From the NCBI RefSeq assembly GCF_028687615.1, contig NZ_JAQTZU010000001.1, positions 220,621-284,620 of the forward strand: a stretch of 64,000 bases of DNA, in the 5' to 3' direction. Of the stretch, positions 16,821 through 27,200 are shown piece after piece. The notes under the pieces were generated by a model. The model did no database searches. It was not told where the DNA came from and saw nothing but the letters and a program-made list of their open reading frames with translations. The stretch's first letter is position 1. Every line of letters starts with the position of its first letter. This stretch comes from Methylovulum sp. (lineage in GTDB: Bacteria > Pseudomonadota > Gammaproteobacteria > Methylococcales > Methylomonadaceae). Made by a program: the position numbers and the translations under genes.

Positions 16821-17369
16821 CTAGGGAGCTGAACGGACTGCAATGTTGTTCAGATGGAACACGTCGCGTCCACCCGCCTTGTCACCAGGCATCACCAGTT
16901 TCACCGCACCTTCGGTATCATCCAAAGGTACTATTGCCCCAGTTGCATCAACTGTCGCAAACGCCACCATAGCCTGTTCGCCACCAAACGAAGGCACGAT
17001 TTCCGCAACAGCAACAATCACTTGGTAACAATCCGTGGCGTTGATGAGCAGGTATTTTCTGAGCATGTCATTTTTACGTGTTGAATCGGTTTTTATCACC
17101 GCTTCTGTAACCAAGTCATACAAAGGCACGCCGATGAAGGTTTTGGTGACCAATCCGGCACTACCGGAAAAATAAGTCACTGTCATTTTTGAAGTTTGGT
17201 ATCCCGCCAAGATTGCCGGTGTGAATGATTTAGGGTTGTTGACCGCCCCACCCAATCTAAATCCTGTTGAAGGCCCGCCAAGGCAGCTTGGTGCTGCTTG
17301 GCCCAATGAGGCAAAGCCAAGGGCAAGAATAAAGATTAATACTACTTGTTGGAAAATTCGTGTTGTCAT
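16821..17369 (-). CDS. Small exported molybdopterin-dependent-oxidoreductase-like protein
   Basis: A 182-aa protein. ATG at 17369 is chosen over the TTG 12 nt upstream because GGAG then sits at normal spacing. The signal peptide is QQVVLIFILALGFASLGQAA. The rest follows the small sulfite-oxidase-like fold: LGGAVNNPKSFTPAILAGY, FIGVPLYDLVTEA, DMLRKYLLINATDCYQVIVA, VAEIVPSFGGEQAMVAFA, KLVMPGDKAGGRDVFHLNNI. It is much shorter than catalytic sulfite oxidases and may not hold a cofactor. It is co-oriented with the diheme peroxidase gene, with a ModE homologue 1.6 kb away, so regulation by molybdate is a reasonable guess. Confidence 0.75.
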   Translation of the reverse strand: MTTRIFQQVVLIFILALGFASLGQAAPSCLGGPSTGFRLGGAVNNPKSFTPAILAGYQTSKMTVTYFSGSAGLVTKTFIGVPLYDLVTEAVIKTDSTRKNDMLRKYLLINATDCYQVIVAVAEIVPSFGGEQAMVAFATVDATGAIVPLDDTEGAVKLVMPGDKAGGRDVFHLNNIAVRSAP

Positions 17370-17711
17370 GTTTTGCTCCAAATCGTTATTTACTAGAGGT
17401 AATATCGTATAGCGACCCCAGCAAAAATGTCAACTTAAAACACTTCAAAACAGGCTCGGAAAAAAGCAAGATACAAAATACAAATTCCTTTTGTAGCAAT
17501 GACTTATGTCATATTTATAACAATTGTTGTATTTCCAACAAAACACATGTGGCTATGAGCTTACACAAAGCTTGCCTTATACTTATTTATATAGTCAAAT
17601 ACATAGCGAATGCAGTTGGCATCATAGCTGCATTACAAGCCCTGTTACCGCTCACTGGCTTGTAACCACATCCCAATCCGGGGTTGTCTTAACTTTTGAA
17701 GGAAGGCTTAT
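17370..17711. other. Divergent intergenic region, 342 bp
   Basis: It separates the molybdopterin-like gene (minus) from the binding-like protein (plus), so it should contain both promoters. It is AT-rich. A 33-bp inverted repeat, TTACAAGCC...GGCTTGTAA (17633-17665), lies 46 bp before the plus-strand start, where an activator or repressor could bind. I could not fix a -35/-10 pair with confidence, and no clear ModE palindrome was seen. Confidence 0.4.
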
Positions 17712-19385
17712 ATGAAAAAACTCAACACACTCGCCGCAACCGTTGCCTTGCTCATCGGTTCACAAAGCGCGGACGCCCTGACACCTTGGGTGGATAAAAC
17801 ACCTGATGTCGGCATCTTCCTTTCGGGGGCCGTTGCCTTGAACAACGCCTATACTGCGGTTGTCACCAATACTTTGGCGGCGGCGGGCAGCGTGGACACG
17901 TTTAACGATGTTGACCCGGTCACCTTGTCCAAAGGTTCGCGCTGGACAGCCCACTACTTTACCGGAAATGCCAATCTGGGCACCGGGCTTGCCGGCAAGA
18001 AAATACTGTTGGTCAGGCGCACTGCCGGAGGCTCGGGCTATGGCGTCATCCCGCTAAACAGCAATATTGCCCTGGAGCATCTCAATATCGTAGGCACAAA
18101 CCAGGCAGCTTGGGTTGCCGACGGGGCCAAGACATGGAAACAAACCATCAGTGCCACCAATGCCAGCAAATACCTCATCAAACGGATTTCTGATGGCGGT
18201 TCCATTGCAGTTGACCCTTTCATATTGTTAAAGCCGGGTACGGAGAATTATCCAGACCAACAAAACGAACTGATGACAGGCTTGCCTGAACCTGGCTGGC
18301 CCTTGAACACGACCCAAATACCAACGACTGGCAGCAATCCTTTTACGATCATACCGACGGGCGGACTGGTTTATGGTGTCGCCGTGACGCTGGATTTATA
18401 TAAAGTGTTGCAAGCCGCCCAAAAACGCGCGGGCTCCTTGCCAAGCAGCACGGTTATCGGCAACTACAGCGAAGCGGGTATGCCGAACCTCAACCGCTTT
18501 ATGGTCGCCTCCTTGTTGTCGGGCAAAATCGGTGCTTGGGATCAAATCAAAATAGTCGATAAAACGGACGGCAACAAAGTGAAAAGTTTGCTGGACCCCG
18601 GCATTTTGGCTTCTGCCGGCGTGGTGGCGCCGTACAAAGAATCGACCACCGGCAAAAACCTGACGCCAGTGGCACTGGGTTTACGCAATAACGGCGCGGC
18701 AACCAGCGTGATTGCCTACTCGGTGTTCATGAATTACCCAGGCACGAAAAACGCGTTTAAACCGGCATCTAAAACCGCCGACAATGCCGTCGATGAAGAT
18801 GCTGCATTGCCTATCGTCAAGCAACCGATCATTGTTTCCGACACCGGGACTTTGCTCAAAGACTGGCAAAACGGCACCAATGTACTGGGCTTTAACAATG
18901 TCCTTGATGGCTTGAAGCCTGCCAAACGCTGGGGCATTGCCCTCAATACCGGCGACCGGAATAATGCCGTTACCGCTGCTGGTACGGGTGGTGATCCTTG
19001 GCGTTACATCAAGATTGACGGCTACGCACCCACCCTGGAAAATGTAGCGGCAGGAACCTACACTTACTGGGCGGAAGGCGTCGTACTTTACCGGACGAAC
19101 AAAGCATCCGATCCCAAATGGGCGCTTAGAACCAAAGTGCTGAAAACCCTGGCGGACAATTTGGGCAGTCCGGTGATAATTGGCCCGGTCACCACCACCC
19201 AGGCCTGGGGCAAAACCGGTGCCTTTGCAACGACCGCCGACCCGCGCGGCTTCAAGGCAAGCCTTCCGTTCAACCCCGCCAATCCGGTCGTGCCTTTCAC
19301 GCACAAAAATAATGGGGTGCACACGGAAATCGTCCCGGTCGCCGATTCAAATGCAACTGGCGGCCTTGTAGTCCAGATGAAATAA
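17712..19385 (+). CDS. Exported periplasmic-binding-like protein
   Basis: A 557-aa protein with a signal peptide (LAATVALLIGSQSADA) after a strong Shine-Dalgarno (GAAGGAAGG). The sequence IFLSGAVALNNAYTAVVTN and GTGLAGKKILLVRRTAGGSG, YGVIPL, follows a PstS-like type 2 binding-protein pattern seen in exported proteins near large surface proteins. No lipobox and no ABC transporter genes are present, so uptake is unlikely to be its only role. It is 219 bp upstream of the two-partner secretion pair in the same direction. I assign fold similarity only; the ligand (phosphate or another anion) is not shown. Confidence 0.6.
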   Translation: MKKLNTLAATVALLIGSQSADALTPWVDKTPDVGIFLSGAVALNNAYTAVVTNTLAAAGSVDTFNDVDPVTLSKGSRWTAHYFTGNANLGTGLAGKKILLVRRTAGGSGYGVIPLNSNIALEHLNIVGTNQAAWVADGAKTWKQTISATNASKYLIKRISDGGSIAVDPFILLKPGTENYPDQQNELMTGLPEPGWPLNTTQIPTTGSNPFTIIPTGGLVYGVAVTLDLYKVLQAAQKRAGSLPSSTVIGNYSEAGMPNLNRFMVASLLSGKIGAWDQIKIVDKTDGNKVKSLLDPGILASAGVVAPYKESTTGKNLTPVALGLRNNGAATSVIAYSVFMNYPGTKNAFKPASKTADNAVDEDAALPIVKQPIIVSDTGTLLKDWQNGTNVLGFNNVLDGLKPAKRWGIALNTGDRNNAVTAAGTGGDPWRYIKIDGYAPTLENVAAGTYTYWAEGVVLYRTNKASDPKWALRTKVLKTLADNLGSPVIIGPVTTTQAWGKTGAFATTADPRGFKASLPFNPANPVVPFTHKNNGVHTEIVPVADSNATGGLVVQMK

Positions 19386-19604
19386 GCCCCAAACTGTTGC
19401 TGCATCAACATGAAATCAACATCAACTGTTGATACAGCAACACGTTTACGCCAGCTCTTTAAAGCAATAGCTAATAAAATCAATTAAATACATAATGGCA
19501 TATTATTTGCTTTTATGCTTACATATCAACACACGATAAGCAATCCCACCGCACAAACCTCTTGACATTTTTATTGAAAAATAGCCAATAAGTATTCTGG
19601 TCTT

Positions 19605-21215
19605 ATGAAGCAATTAGTACGATACGCATTGATAAGCACCAGCGCGTTGCTTTTTTCGCCTTATACATGGGCGGAAAATCCGCCAAACAGCACAACGGCA
19701 CAATCCCCTGAAGCCCTGCCAAAATTCGACATGCTGGAAATGCAGGTCGATGGCAACACCGTGCTGGACCGGCAGTTGGTGGAAAAAACCCTGTATCCGT
19801 TTATGGGGCCGGGCAAAACCGTCGATGACGTGGAAAAAGCCCGGCAAACCCTGGAAGCCGTTTACAAGGAAAAAGGTTATCCGACCGTGCTGGTGGACAT
19901 ACCCGAACAAGATGTCGTGGACGGCCTGGTGCGCCTGCGTATCGTCGAAGGTGCGGTCGAGCGTTTGAAAGTCACCGGTTCACGGTATTTTTTCCTCGGC
20001 AAAATCAGGGACAAAGTCCCCGCGCTGGCGGCGGGCCAGGTGCCGTACATGCCAAAAGTGCAGGAACAAGTCGCCGAATTGGGCAAGGAGTCGGCTGACC
20101 GCCAAGTCACGCCGATTTTCCGGGCCGGTTCAACGCCGGGGAAAACCGAAGTGGAACTGCGCGTCAAAGACACCCTGCCCTTGCACGGCAGTTTGGAGAT
20201 GAACGGGCGCAACTCGGAACATACCTCCCGTTCCCGTTTGATCGGCTCCCTGCGTTACGACAATCTCTGGCAAAGCTTCCACAGCGCGTCGCTGTCATAC
20301 CAAGTGTCGCCGGAAAATGCTGACGAGGTGGATGTCTGGTCAGGCACTTATGTGTTGCCCACAGGGTGGGCCGACACCCGCCTGGCGATGTACGGCATCG
20401 GCATCAGCTCCAACACCCAACTGGGCGCGAGTATCGGCAGCTTGTCGGTGGTCGGGACCGGGGCGATTTATGGTGCGCGTTTGATCAAGCCCTTGTCTGG
20501 ACTCAACGCGTACACCCACAGCTTGAGCTTCGGCTTTGACTACAAAAGCTTTAACCAAGGTGTCACCCAACAAGGCCAAGACCAACAAACTTCACCCATC
20601 AGCTACTTCCCTTTTTTAATCGGCTATGACGCGGCTTGGCGTTATCCGGGCGTGTCCACCTCGCTCAGTTCCGCGCTGCATTTCTCGCTGGACGGGCTAG
20701 GCAACGACCAACAGGAATTTGAAAACCGCCGCTTCAAAGCCAAAGCGGGGTTTGCTTACCTCACTTCCGAACTCAAACACCTGCGCGAACTGCCCAGGGA
20801 CATGCGCTTGGCGGCCCGCGCTTCCGGGCAGATCACCAACACGCCGCTGATCAGCAACGAACAGTTCGCCGCTGGCGGCCCGCAAAGCGTGCGCGGCTAT
20901 TTCCAAACCCAACAACTCGGCGATGACGGCGTCAATTTGTCCGTGGAACTGCAAAGCCCGATGCTAAAGCAAAACTGGGATTTCGCGCAGAACCTGCGTC
21001 TGCATGTCTTTTTCGATTACGCCTATTTGTGGATAGAACATGCCATCGCGCCTAACCCTGATTATTACCTGTTAGCCGGAACGGGTGCTGGTTTGCGCTT
21101 GCAATTCTTCAAACATTGGCTGGGCGAATTTGACTGGGCTTACCCTTTGGAAAAACAAGGCACGGTTGATGTCGGTAACCAACGGGTGGATTTCCGCCTG
21201 GCGTATGAGTTTTAG
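19605..21215 (+). CDS. Two-partner secretion outer membrane transporter (TpsB, ShlB/FhaC family)
   Basis: A 536-aa protein: signal peptide (ALISTSALLFSPYTWAE), two POTRA domains at ~35-190 (LEMQVDGNTVLDRQLVEKTL, GYPTVLVDIPEQDVVDGLVR, RIVEGAVERLKVTGSRYF), then a 16-strand-type barrel with the conserved VRGYF loop (GGPQSVRGYFQTQQLGDDG) and a terminal aromatic (RLAYEF). TpsB proteins bind the N-terminal TPS domain of their partner in the periplasm and thread it out through the barrel. The tpsA gene starts 9 nt after this stop, so they form an operon. No clear Shine-Dalgarno was seen before the ATG. Confidence 0.93.
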   Translation: MKQLVRYALISTSALLFSPYTWAENPPNSTTAQSPEALPKFDMLEMQVDGNTVLDRQLVEKTLYPFMGPGKTVDDVEKARQTLEAVYKEKGYPTVLVDIPEQDVVDGLVRLRIVEGAVERLKVTGSRYFFLGKIRDKVPALAAGQVPYMPKVQEQVAELGKESADRQVTPIFRAGSTPGKTEVELRVKDTLPLHGSLEMNGRNSEHTSRSRLIGSLRYDNLWQSFHSASLSYQVSPENADEVDVWSGTYVLPTGWADTRLAMYGIGISSNTQLGASIGSLSVVGTGAIYGARLIKPLSGLNAYTHSLSFGFDYKSFNQGVTQQGQDQQTSPISYFPFLIGYDAAWRYPGVSTSLSSALHFSLDGLGNDQQEFENRRFKAKAGFAYLTSELKHLRELPRDMRLAARASGQITNTPLISNEQFAAGGPQSVRGYFQTQQLGDDGVNLSVELQSPMLKQNWDFAQNLRLHVFFDYAYLWIEHAIAPNPDYYLLAGTGAGLRLQFFKHWLGEFDWAYPLEKQGTVDVGNQRVDFRLAYEF

Positions 21216-21224
21216 GGCATTGCC

Positions 21225-24200
21225 ATGAATAAGAAAACGTTTTTCACAACGACGGACAGTGACCGTGGCTTCCAAACCAAGCCATTAGTTTTAGCCATCC
21301 GCGCCCTAATCGCCAGCGGTTTGGCAATCGGCGGTGGGCTGCCGCCCGCTTATGCCGAACTGCCCGTGCCATCCACCCCGGTCACGCTGTCCAACACCCC
21401 CGTCGATATTGCCGCCCAAGGCCACGCGGCGGCAGCGGTGTCCGGCAACGCGATGACCATCAAGCAAACCACCGACAAGGCCAGCATAGACTGGCAAAGC
21501 TTTAATATCGACGCGGGCAATAGCGTCCGTTTCGACCAACCAAGCTCCACCTCGGTGGCCCTGAACAACATCCACCAGGCCGATGCCAGCCGCATCATGG
21601 GTTCCTTGACCGCCAACGGCCAAGTTTATCTGGTCAACCAAAACGGCTTTGTGTTCGGCCAGAATGCGCAAATCAATGTCAACTCGCTAGTCGCCACCAC
21701 CTTGGGCATCAGCGAAACCGCCTTTCAAAAAGGCCTGACCAAAGCCTTCGAGGATAACGGCGAGGCCGCGCTACAAGGCAATGGCGAAGTCTATCTCAAA
21801 GACAAGCAAGGCAACTTGGTTCACGACCAGAACGGGCAAAAAATCAAGATCCAGATATTTATCGAGCAAGGCGCAAAGATCAAAACCAATGCCTCTGGCG
21901 GCCGCGTCATTATCGCCGCGCCCGTGGTCAACAACGCCGGAACCATAGAAACGCCCGACGGGCAAACCCTGCTCGTGGCGGCTAAGGACAAGGTATATTT
22001 GCAGGAAGCGGGCGGTGATTCGGACATACGCGGCCTGCTGGTCGAAGTCGGCACGGGCGGTGTAGCCACTAACACGGGAAAAATCTTGGCGGAGCGCGGC
22101 AACGCCAGCCTGATGGGTTTTGCCGTCAACCAACAAGGCAAGGTTTCGGCGACCACCTCGGTCAACCTCAACGGCTCGGTCAGGCTGCTCGCCCGCGAAG
22201 GCATACAAGACCCATCCGGCACCGGCGGCAAGCTGCTGCCCAAATCCACCGTCAGGACGACAGCCCTTGATGACGGCCTGGGCACTAAAGCCACCGTGCA
22301 TCTGGCTAGCGGCAGTGTGACCAGCGTGGATTTGGATGCCGACAAATCCGCCACGGCGATAGACGCCCAGGCACAAAACCGCTCAAACATAGAAATCAGC
22401 GGGCATGACGTTTATCTGCACAACCAATCCACGGTACAGGCAAAATCAGGAAATATTGGCATCACCGCCGTGGATGACCCGACTGACAGCAGCGTCAAAG
22501 GCAATGCACGGATTTTTCTGGAATCGGGCAGCGTGGTCGATGCGTCCGGCGTTAAAGACGTGAAAGTGGCGATGGAACGCAATGTCCTGACCGTGGAATT
22601 TCGTAAAAATGAGCTGCGGGACGCACCCTTGCAACGCGACGGCGTGCTTTACGGCAAAAAAGTCAATGTGGATATCCGTGACGCCAGCGTAAAGTACGAT
22701 GCCGACGGCAAACTGGTTTCCGCCACCATCCCCGTCGCCGACATCAAAGGCGCGGTGGAGCGTATCGCCCGCAATATCGACGAACGCAGCACCAGCGGCG
22801 GCACGGTAAGCCTTAAATCCAGCGGCGATGCCATCACCCAATCGGGCAGCAAGATTGATTTTTCCGGTGGCTCGGTGGCGTACCAGGACGGCTACATCGA
22901 AACCACCAAGCTGCTTGCCGACGGACGGATTTATGACATTTCCGCCGCCGATGCCAACCGCCATTACGACAGCATCCTGGGCTTGGTGTCCGATAGCCAT
23001 CCGAAATGGGGCGTGACCGAAACGTGGACGATCCCGGGTCTCGGAACCAGGCGTTTTGAATCCGCTTATATCGAAGGCAAAGCGGGCGGCGCCTTGACTA
23101 TCGCCGCTTACGAAACCTCGTTGAACGGTACGCTGGACGGTTCCACCATCGCCGGAACCCTGCAAAGGACAAGCGGGCAACGCGCGGCGGGCGGCAGCTT
23201 GGCGATTGATTTAAACAACGGTTTTTTACTTAGCAAACAAGATGTTGTGTTCAACAAAAGCGAGAACCTGATCAATAAAGGGCTGGACATCGGTTTCAAT
23301 GATGCCTTGCCAAGAAACGCGGACGGCTCCGGTGACGTGGCGGCATTAAACCTGGACGCCGGTTTGTTCAACCGCTCCGGCATCACCCATGCCAGCATCA
23401 AAACCAACGGCATGGTCAGCTTACAGAAAGGGGTCCGCTTGGACTTGCCTGTTAATGGCAGCCTGAACTTAGCGGCAACGGGCTTTAATATACGAGGCTC
23501 AATCATCGCGCCATCTGGCGACATCAGCCTGAAACCCGTCACGGTGGGCGATACGCTATTGCCCACTAAAATCACGCTGGGCGGTTCGGCACTGATAGAT
23601 GTTGCCGGACTGTGGGCCAATGATGTCCTGGACAGCAAGCAAGGCAATCCCTTGGGCGCGATTGCCAGCGATGGAGGAACTGTCACACTGGTTGCCGAAC
23701 AAGCCGATTTGCGCCTGGAAAAAGGCAGCCGCATTGATGCCAGTGGCGGTGCTTGGCTGGACAACCAATCCCAAATCACCGCAGGCCAAGGCGGAAGCAT
23801 CCAACTGACCGCCGCTACCCACGATAGCGGTGGCGAAGCATCCACCCTGATATTGAATGGCAGCTTGGCGGCATGGTCGGTAAACCACGGCGGCAGTTTA
23901 CAGCTAAGCAGCAACGAAGTGGTCATCGGCGCCGCCAAAGATGCGCCGGTACATGACGGTGCAAGCACGACACCGCTGATATTAGCCCCTGACTTTTTCC
24001 AGCAAAACGGCTTTGCTGATTACAGCCTCACTTCCACAGTCTATGGCCTGAAAGTGGCCGACAAGGTACAGCTCAAGCTCCAACAAAAGAATCTGGAATT
24101 GCGTCCATCGCTTAGCACACAAGCGTCCGGCAGCCATTTGCAAGCCTTCGGCACCGTTGTCACCTTGCCGAAAACAGAACGTAATCCCGCTAATCTGACC

Positions 24201-27200
24201 CTGTCTTTTCACGAACTGTTGGCCCAAAACCGCAAGGAAGCCCTTAATATCGGCAAAGGCGTACTGATTCAAACGGATGCAAAAGGAGAAGTGGAACTCA
24301 ATTCCGACACCTCGGTTTTTGTTGACGGGGCCATCAACACGCCCGGCGGCAACATCGCCATCAACATCAACACACCGACCAGCGGCGACAAGGGCTTTTT
24401 TGCTTCCCAGGGCATCTGGCTCAGTTCGTCCAGCCGTTTATTGGCTAAAGGCGTGTTCAAACCCGAACTGAACGATCTCGGCTTAAAGACTGGCGACGTG
24501 TTGTCCGGCGGCACTATCGCGCTGAACGCCAAACGCGGCTACATCGTCACCCGTAGCGGCTCGGTCATAGACGTGTCCGGCGCCTCGGAAAACCTGGATT
24601 TCCAGCAACCTGACCCGTCCGGCGCAAATTTTAAGACCGTCTCGAAAACTATCGCATCGGCTGGCGGGACTATCCGCTTCAATGCCGGCGAAGGCATGCT
24701 CACTGACGGAAGCCTGAAAGCGGCGGGCGGCAACGGCGCGGCGGGCGGCACCTTATCAGTCGAATTGGACCGGGGCCAGCGCAACAAACCGCTAATTAAA
24801 ATCCCCAGCGGCCTGTTCCCCGATGATGTCAATGACGCGTTGCCTCGCACCATTATTATTTCTGACGATAGACTAGCCTCCATCCCCAAAGGCTTGGCGC
24901 AAGGCGGTGGCATCGCCTCAAACAAATACAGCGGGCGGGCTTTTTTTAAGGACAGTCAAATCAATAGCGCGGGTTTTGATTCGTTGCTGTTCAAAACCGA
25001 TGTCCTGGGCGCAAACGGCAAGTATGCAGGTAGCATCCAGTTTAAAGGCGATGTGCATTTGGCTGCGGCGCGGCAAATCGTGCTCGACACGCCCACGCTG
25101 CAAACCCAGGGCGGCCAGGTTAGCCTTAACACCGCCTACGCAGTGCTCGGATCCAGCCTAAGCCGTATCGACACCGATCTAGGCGACGGCAAATTTTCAA
25201 CGACATTGACACCGGCCGCCAAAACCGGAACGGGCAAATTCAGCGTCATTGCCAAGGGCATAGATTTAATCGGCGGCCAGAGCTTCAACGGTTTCAACAA
25301 AGCCAACCTGACCAGCCTAGGCGACGTCCGCACGGTCGGTATCCGCCTGAGACCGGACACCAAGGATTATCTGGGCGAGCTGAAATTGGCGGGGAACTTG
25401 ACCATCAAAGCCAGCCAGATTTATCCGGCGACGCTGACGGATTATCAAATTTCCGTGGGTGGCAAAGGCAATGAAACTGTCAATATCCTCAAAAACGGAG
25501 ATTCGCCCGCTCCCGTTTATTCGGCGGACGGCAAACTGACGATCAACGCGCCGAACATCATCCAGCAAGGCGTAGTGAAGGCCCCCTTCGGTTCATTGAC
25601 CTTCAATGCCGACAAAAAATTGACCTTGGCGGCGGGCAGCCTGACTTCCGTTTCGGGCAATGGACTCACCATCCCGTTCGGGCAAGGTTCGGATGGCTTG
25701 AACTGGCTGTATCCACTCGACAGCACAGGCAGCACGAATATTGTCATCGACACCCCGCCAGAAAAACGCCTGGCCTTGAACGGTAAAAACGTGGACTTGA
25801 AGGCAGGAGCTAAAGTTGATTTATCTGGCGGGGGCGATTTGTATGCTTACGAATTTATCACCGGCCCTGGCGGTTCAACGGATGTGCTGGATGCCAACAC
25901 GTCAGGTTACACGCAAAAATTCGCCGTCATCCCCACGCTACGCAACGCGCTCACGCCTTATGACCCGCAAGAATTTTCCGCATCGGGCCTAAACGTCGGC
26001 GACAGCGTTTATCTCGGCAAGGGTTCCAATTTGGCGGCGGGTTGGTACACGCTGTTGCCCGCGCATTACGCGCTATTGCCAGGTGCTTACCTGATAACGC
26101 CTAAAGCCGGGACGCAAGATATGCTGCCCGGCACCGCCATCACCGATTTGGCGGGGGCGACCATCGTGGCAGGCCGTTATGGCGTCGCCAGCGCCGGAAC
26201 CAAAAATGCCCGCTGGCAAGGTTTTGCCGTGGAATCCGGCACGATTGCGCGTACTTATTCCCAATACACCGATTATTTCGCCAATAGTTTCTTTACCGCC
26301 AAAGCCGCCTCAGATGGCGTGATAGTTTCGGCTTTGCCTCAAGACGCCGGAACACTGGCGATCACCGCACAAACGGGCTTGTCTTTAGGTGCAAAGCTGC
26401 TGGCGGCCCCCGCAGGCAAGGGCCGGGGCGGGCAAGTTGACATCAGCGCCGACCATCTGGCCATCGTCGGGCGGCGTGAAGATGTCACAAATGGAGATTC
26501 CGGCATCGTCAGATTGTTGGCGGATGATCTCAACCAACTGAACGCCCCTAGCCTGTTGCTAGGCGGTGTGCGCAATAAAACCCAAAACGGCCAGCGCGTG
26601 GCAGTCTCGTCGCAAAGTTTAAGCATCGCAGGCGATGTGCTGTTGCAAGGCGAAGAAATCCTGTTGGCGGCGAAAGACGAGCTTAAGCTTGAATCCGGTG
26701 CGACGGTGGAAAGCACTGGCAAAACCGGCAACGACGGCACGGATCTCGTGGTTTCCAATAAAGGCCAAAATAACAGCGATGGCGCATTGTTGCGCGTGTC
26801 CGCATCCGGTCAGGCGGACGTTAGCCGCGACAAGGCCGTGACCGGAAAAACAGGGACGCTGATCGTTGAAGCGGGCGCACTATTAAAATCCGAAAACTCG
26901 ATGTTGCTGGATTCCACCAAAGACACGGTTTTCGATGGCTCTATCGCCATGCAGGGCGGCTCGCTGGCCTTGAAAGCCAGCAAAATCAGCCTGGGCGGCA
27001 CGCCGTTGGGCACGTCCGGCCTAGTGCTGTCCGCCACGCAATTCAACTTGGATGAATTAAAACTGACCAGCGCCAGCGATTTGGACATTTACGGTGGTGT
27101 CGCCGTCAATACCGGCCTGCTCAGCATTGATGCCGCACAAATCAAAGGCTTTGACAATGCAGGCGCCACGGCGTCGCTGACGGCGAAGGTCATTAAATTG

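Noticed and set aside
17400..17600. ModE-binding site in the divergent region
   Set aside because: TATATAG and CGTATAG fragments are present but do not form the paired palindrome expected of a ModE site.
18681..19322. 213-codon minus-strand frame opposite the binding-like protein
   Set aside because: Entirely antisense to a well supported gene with signal peptide and Shine-Dalgarno; composition is that of a shadow.
22446..23180. Long antisense open frames inside tpsA, such as this 244-codon one on the minus strand
   Set aside because: They mirror GC-rich repeat codons of tpsA, have no ribosome site and show low-complexity translations; they are shadows.
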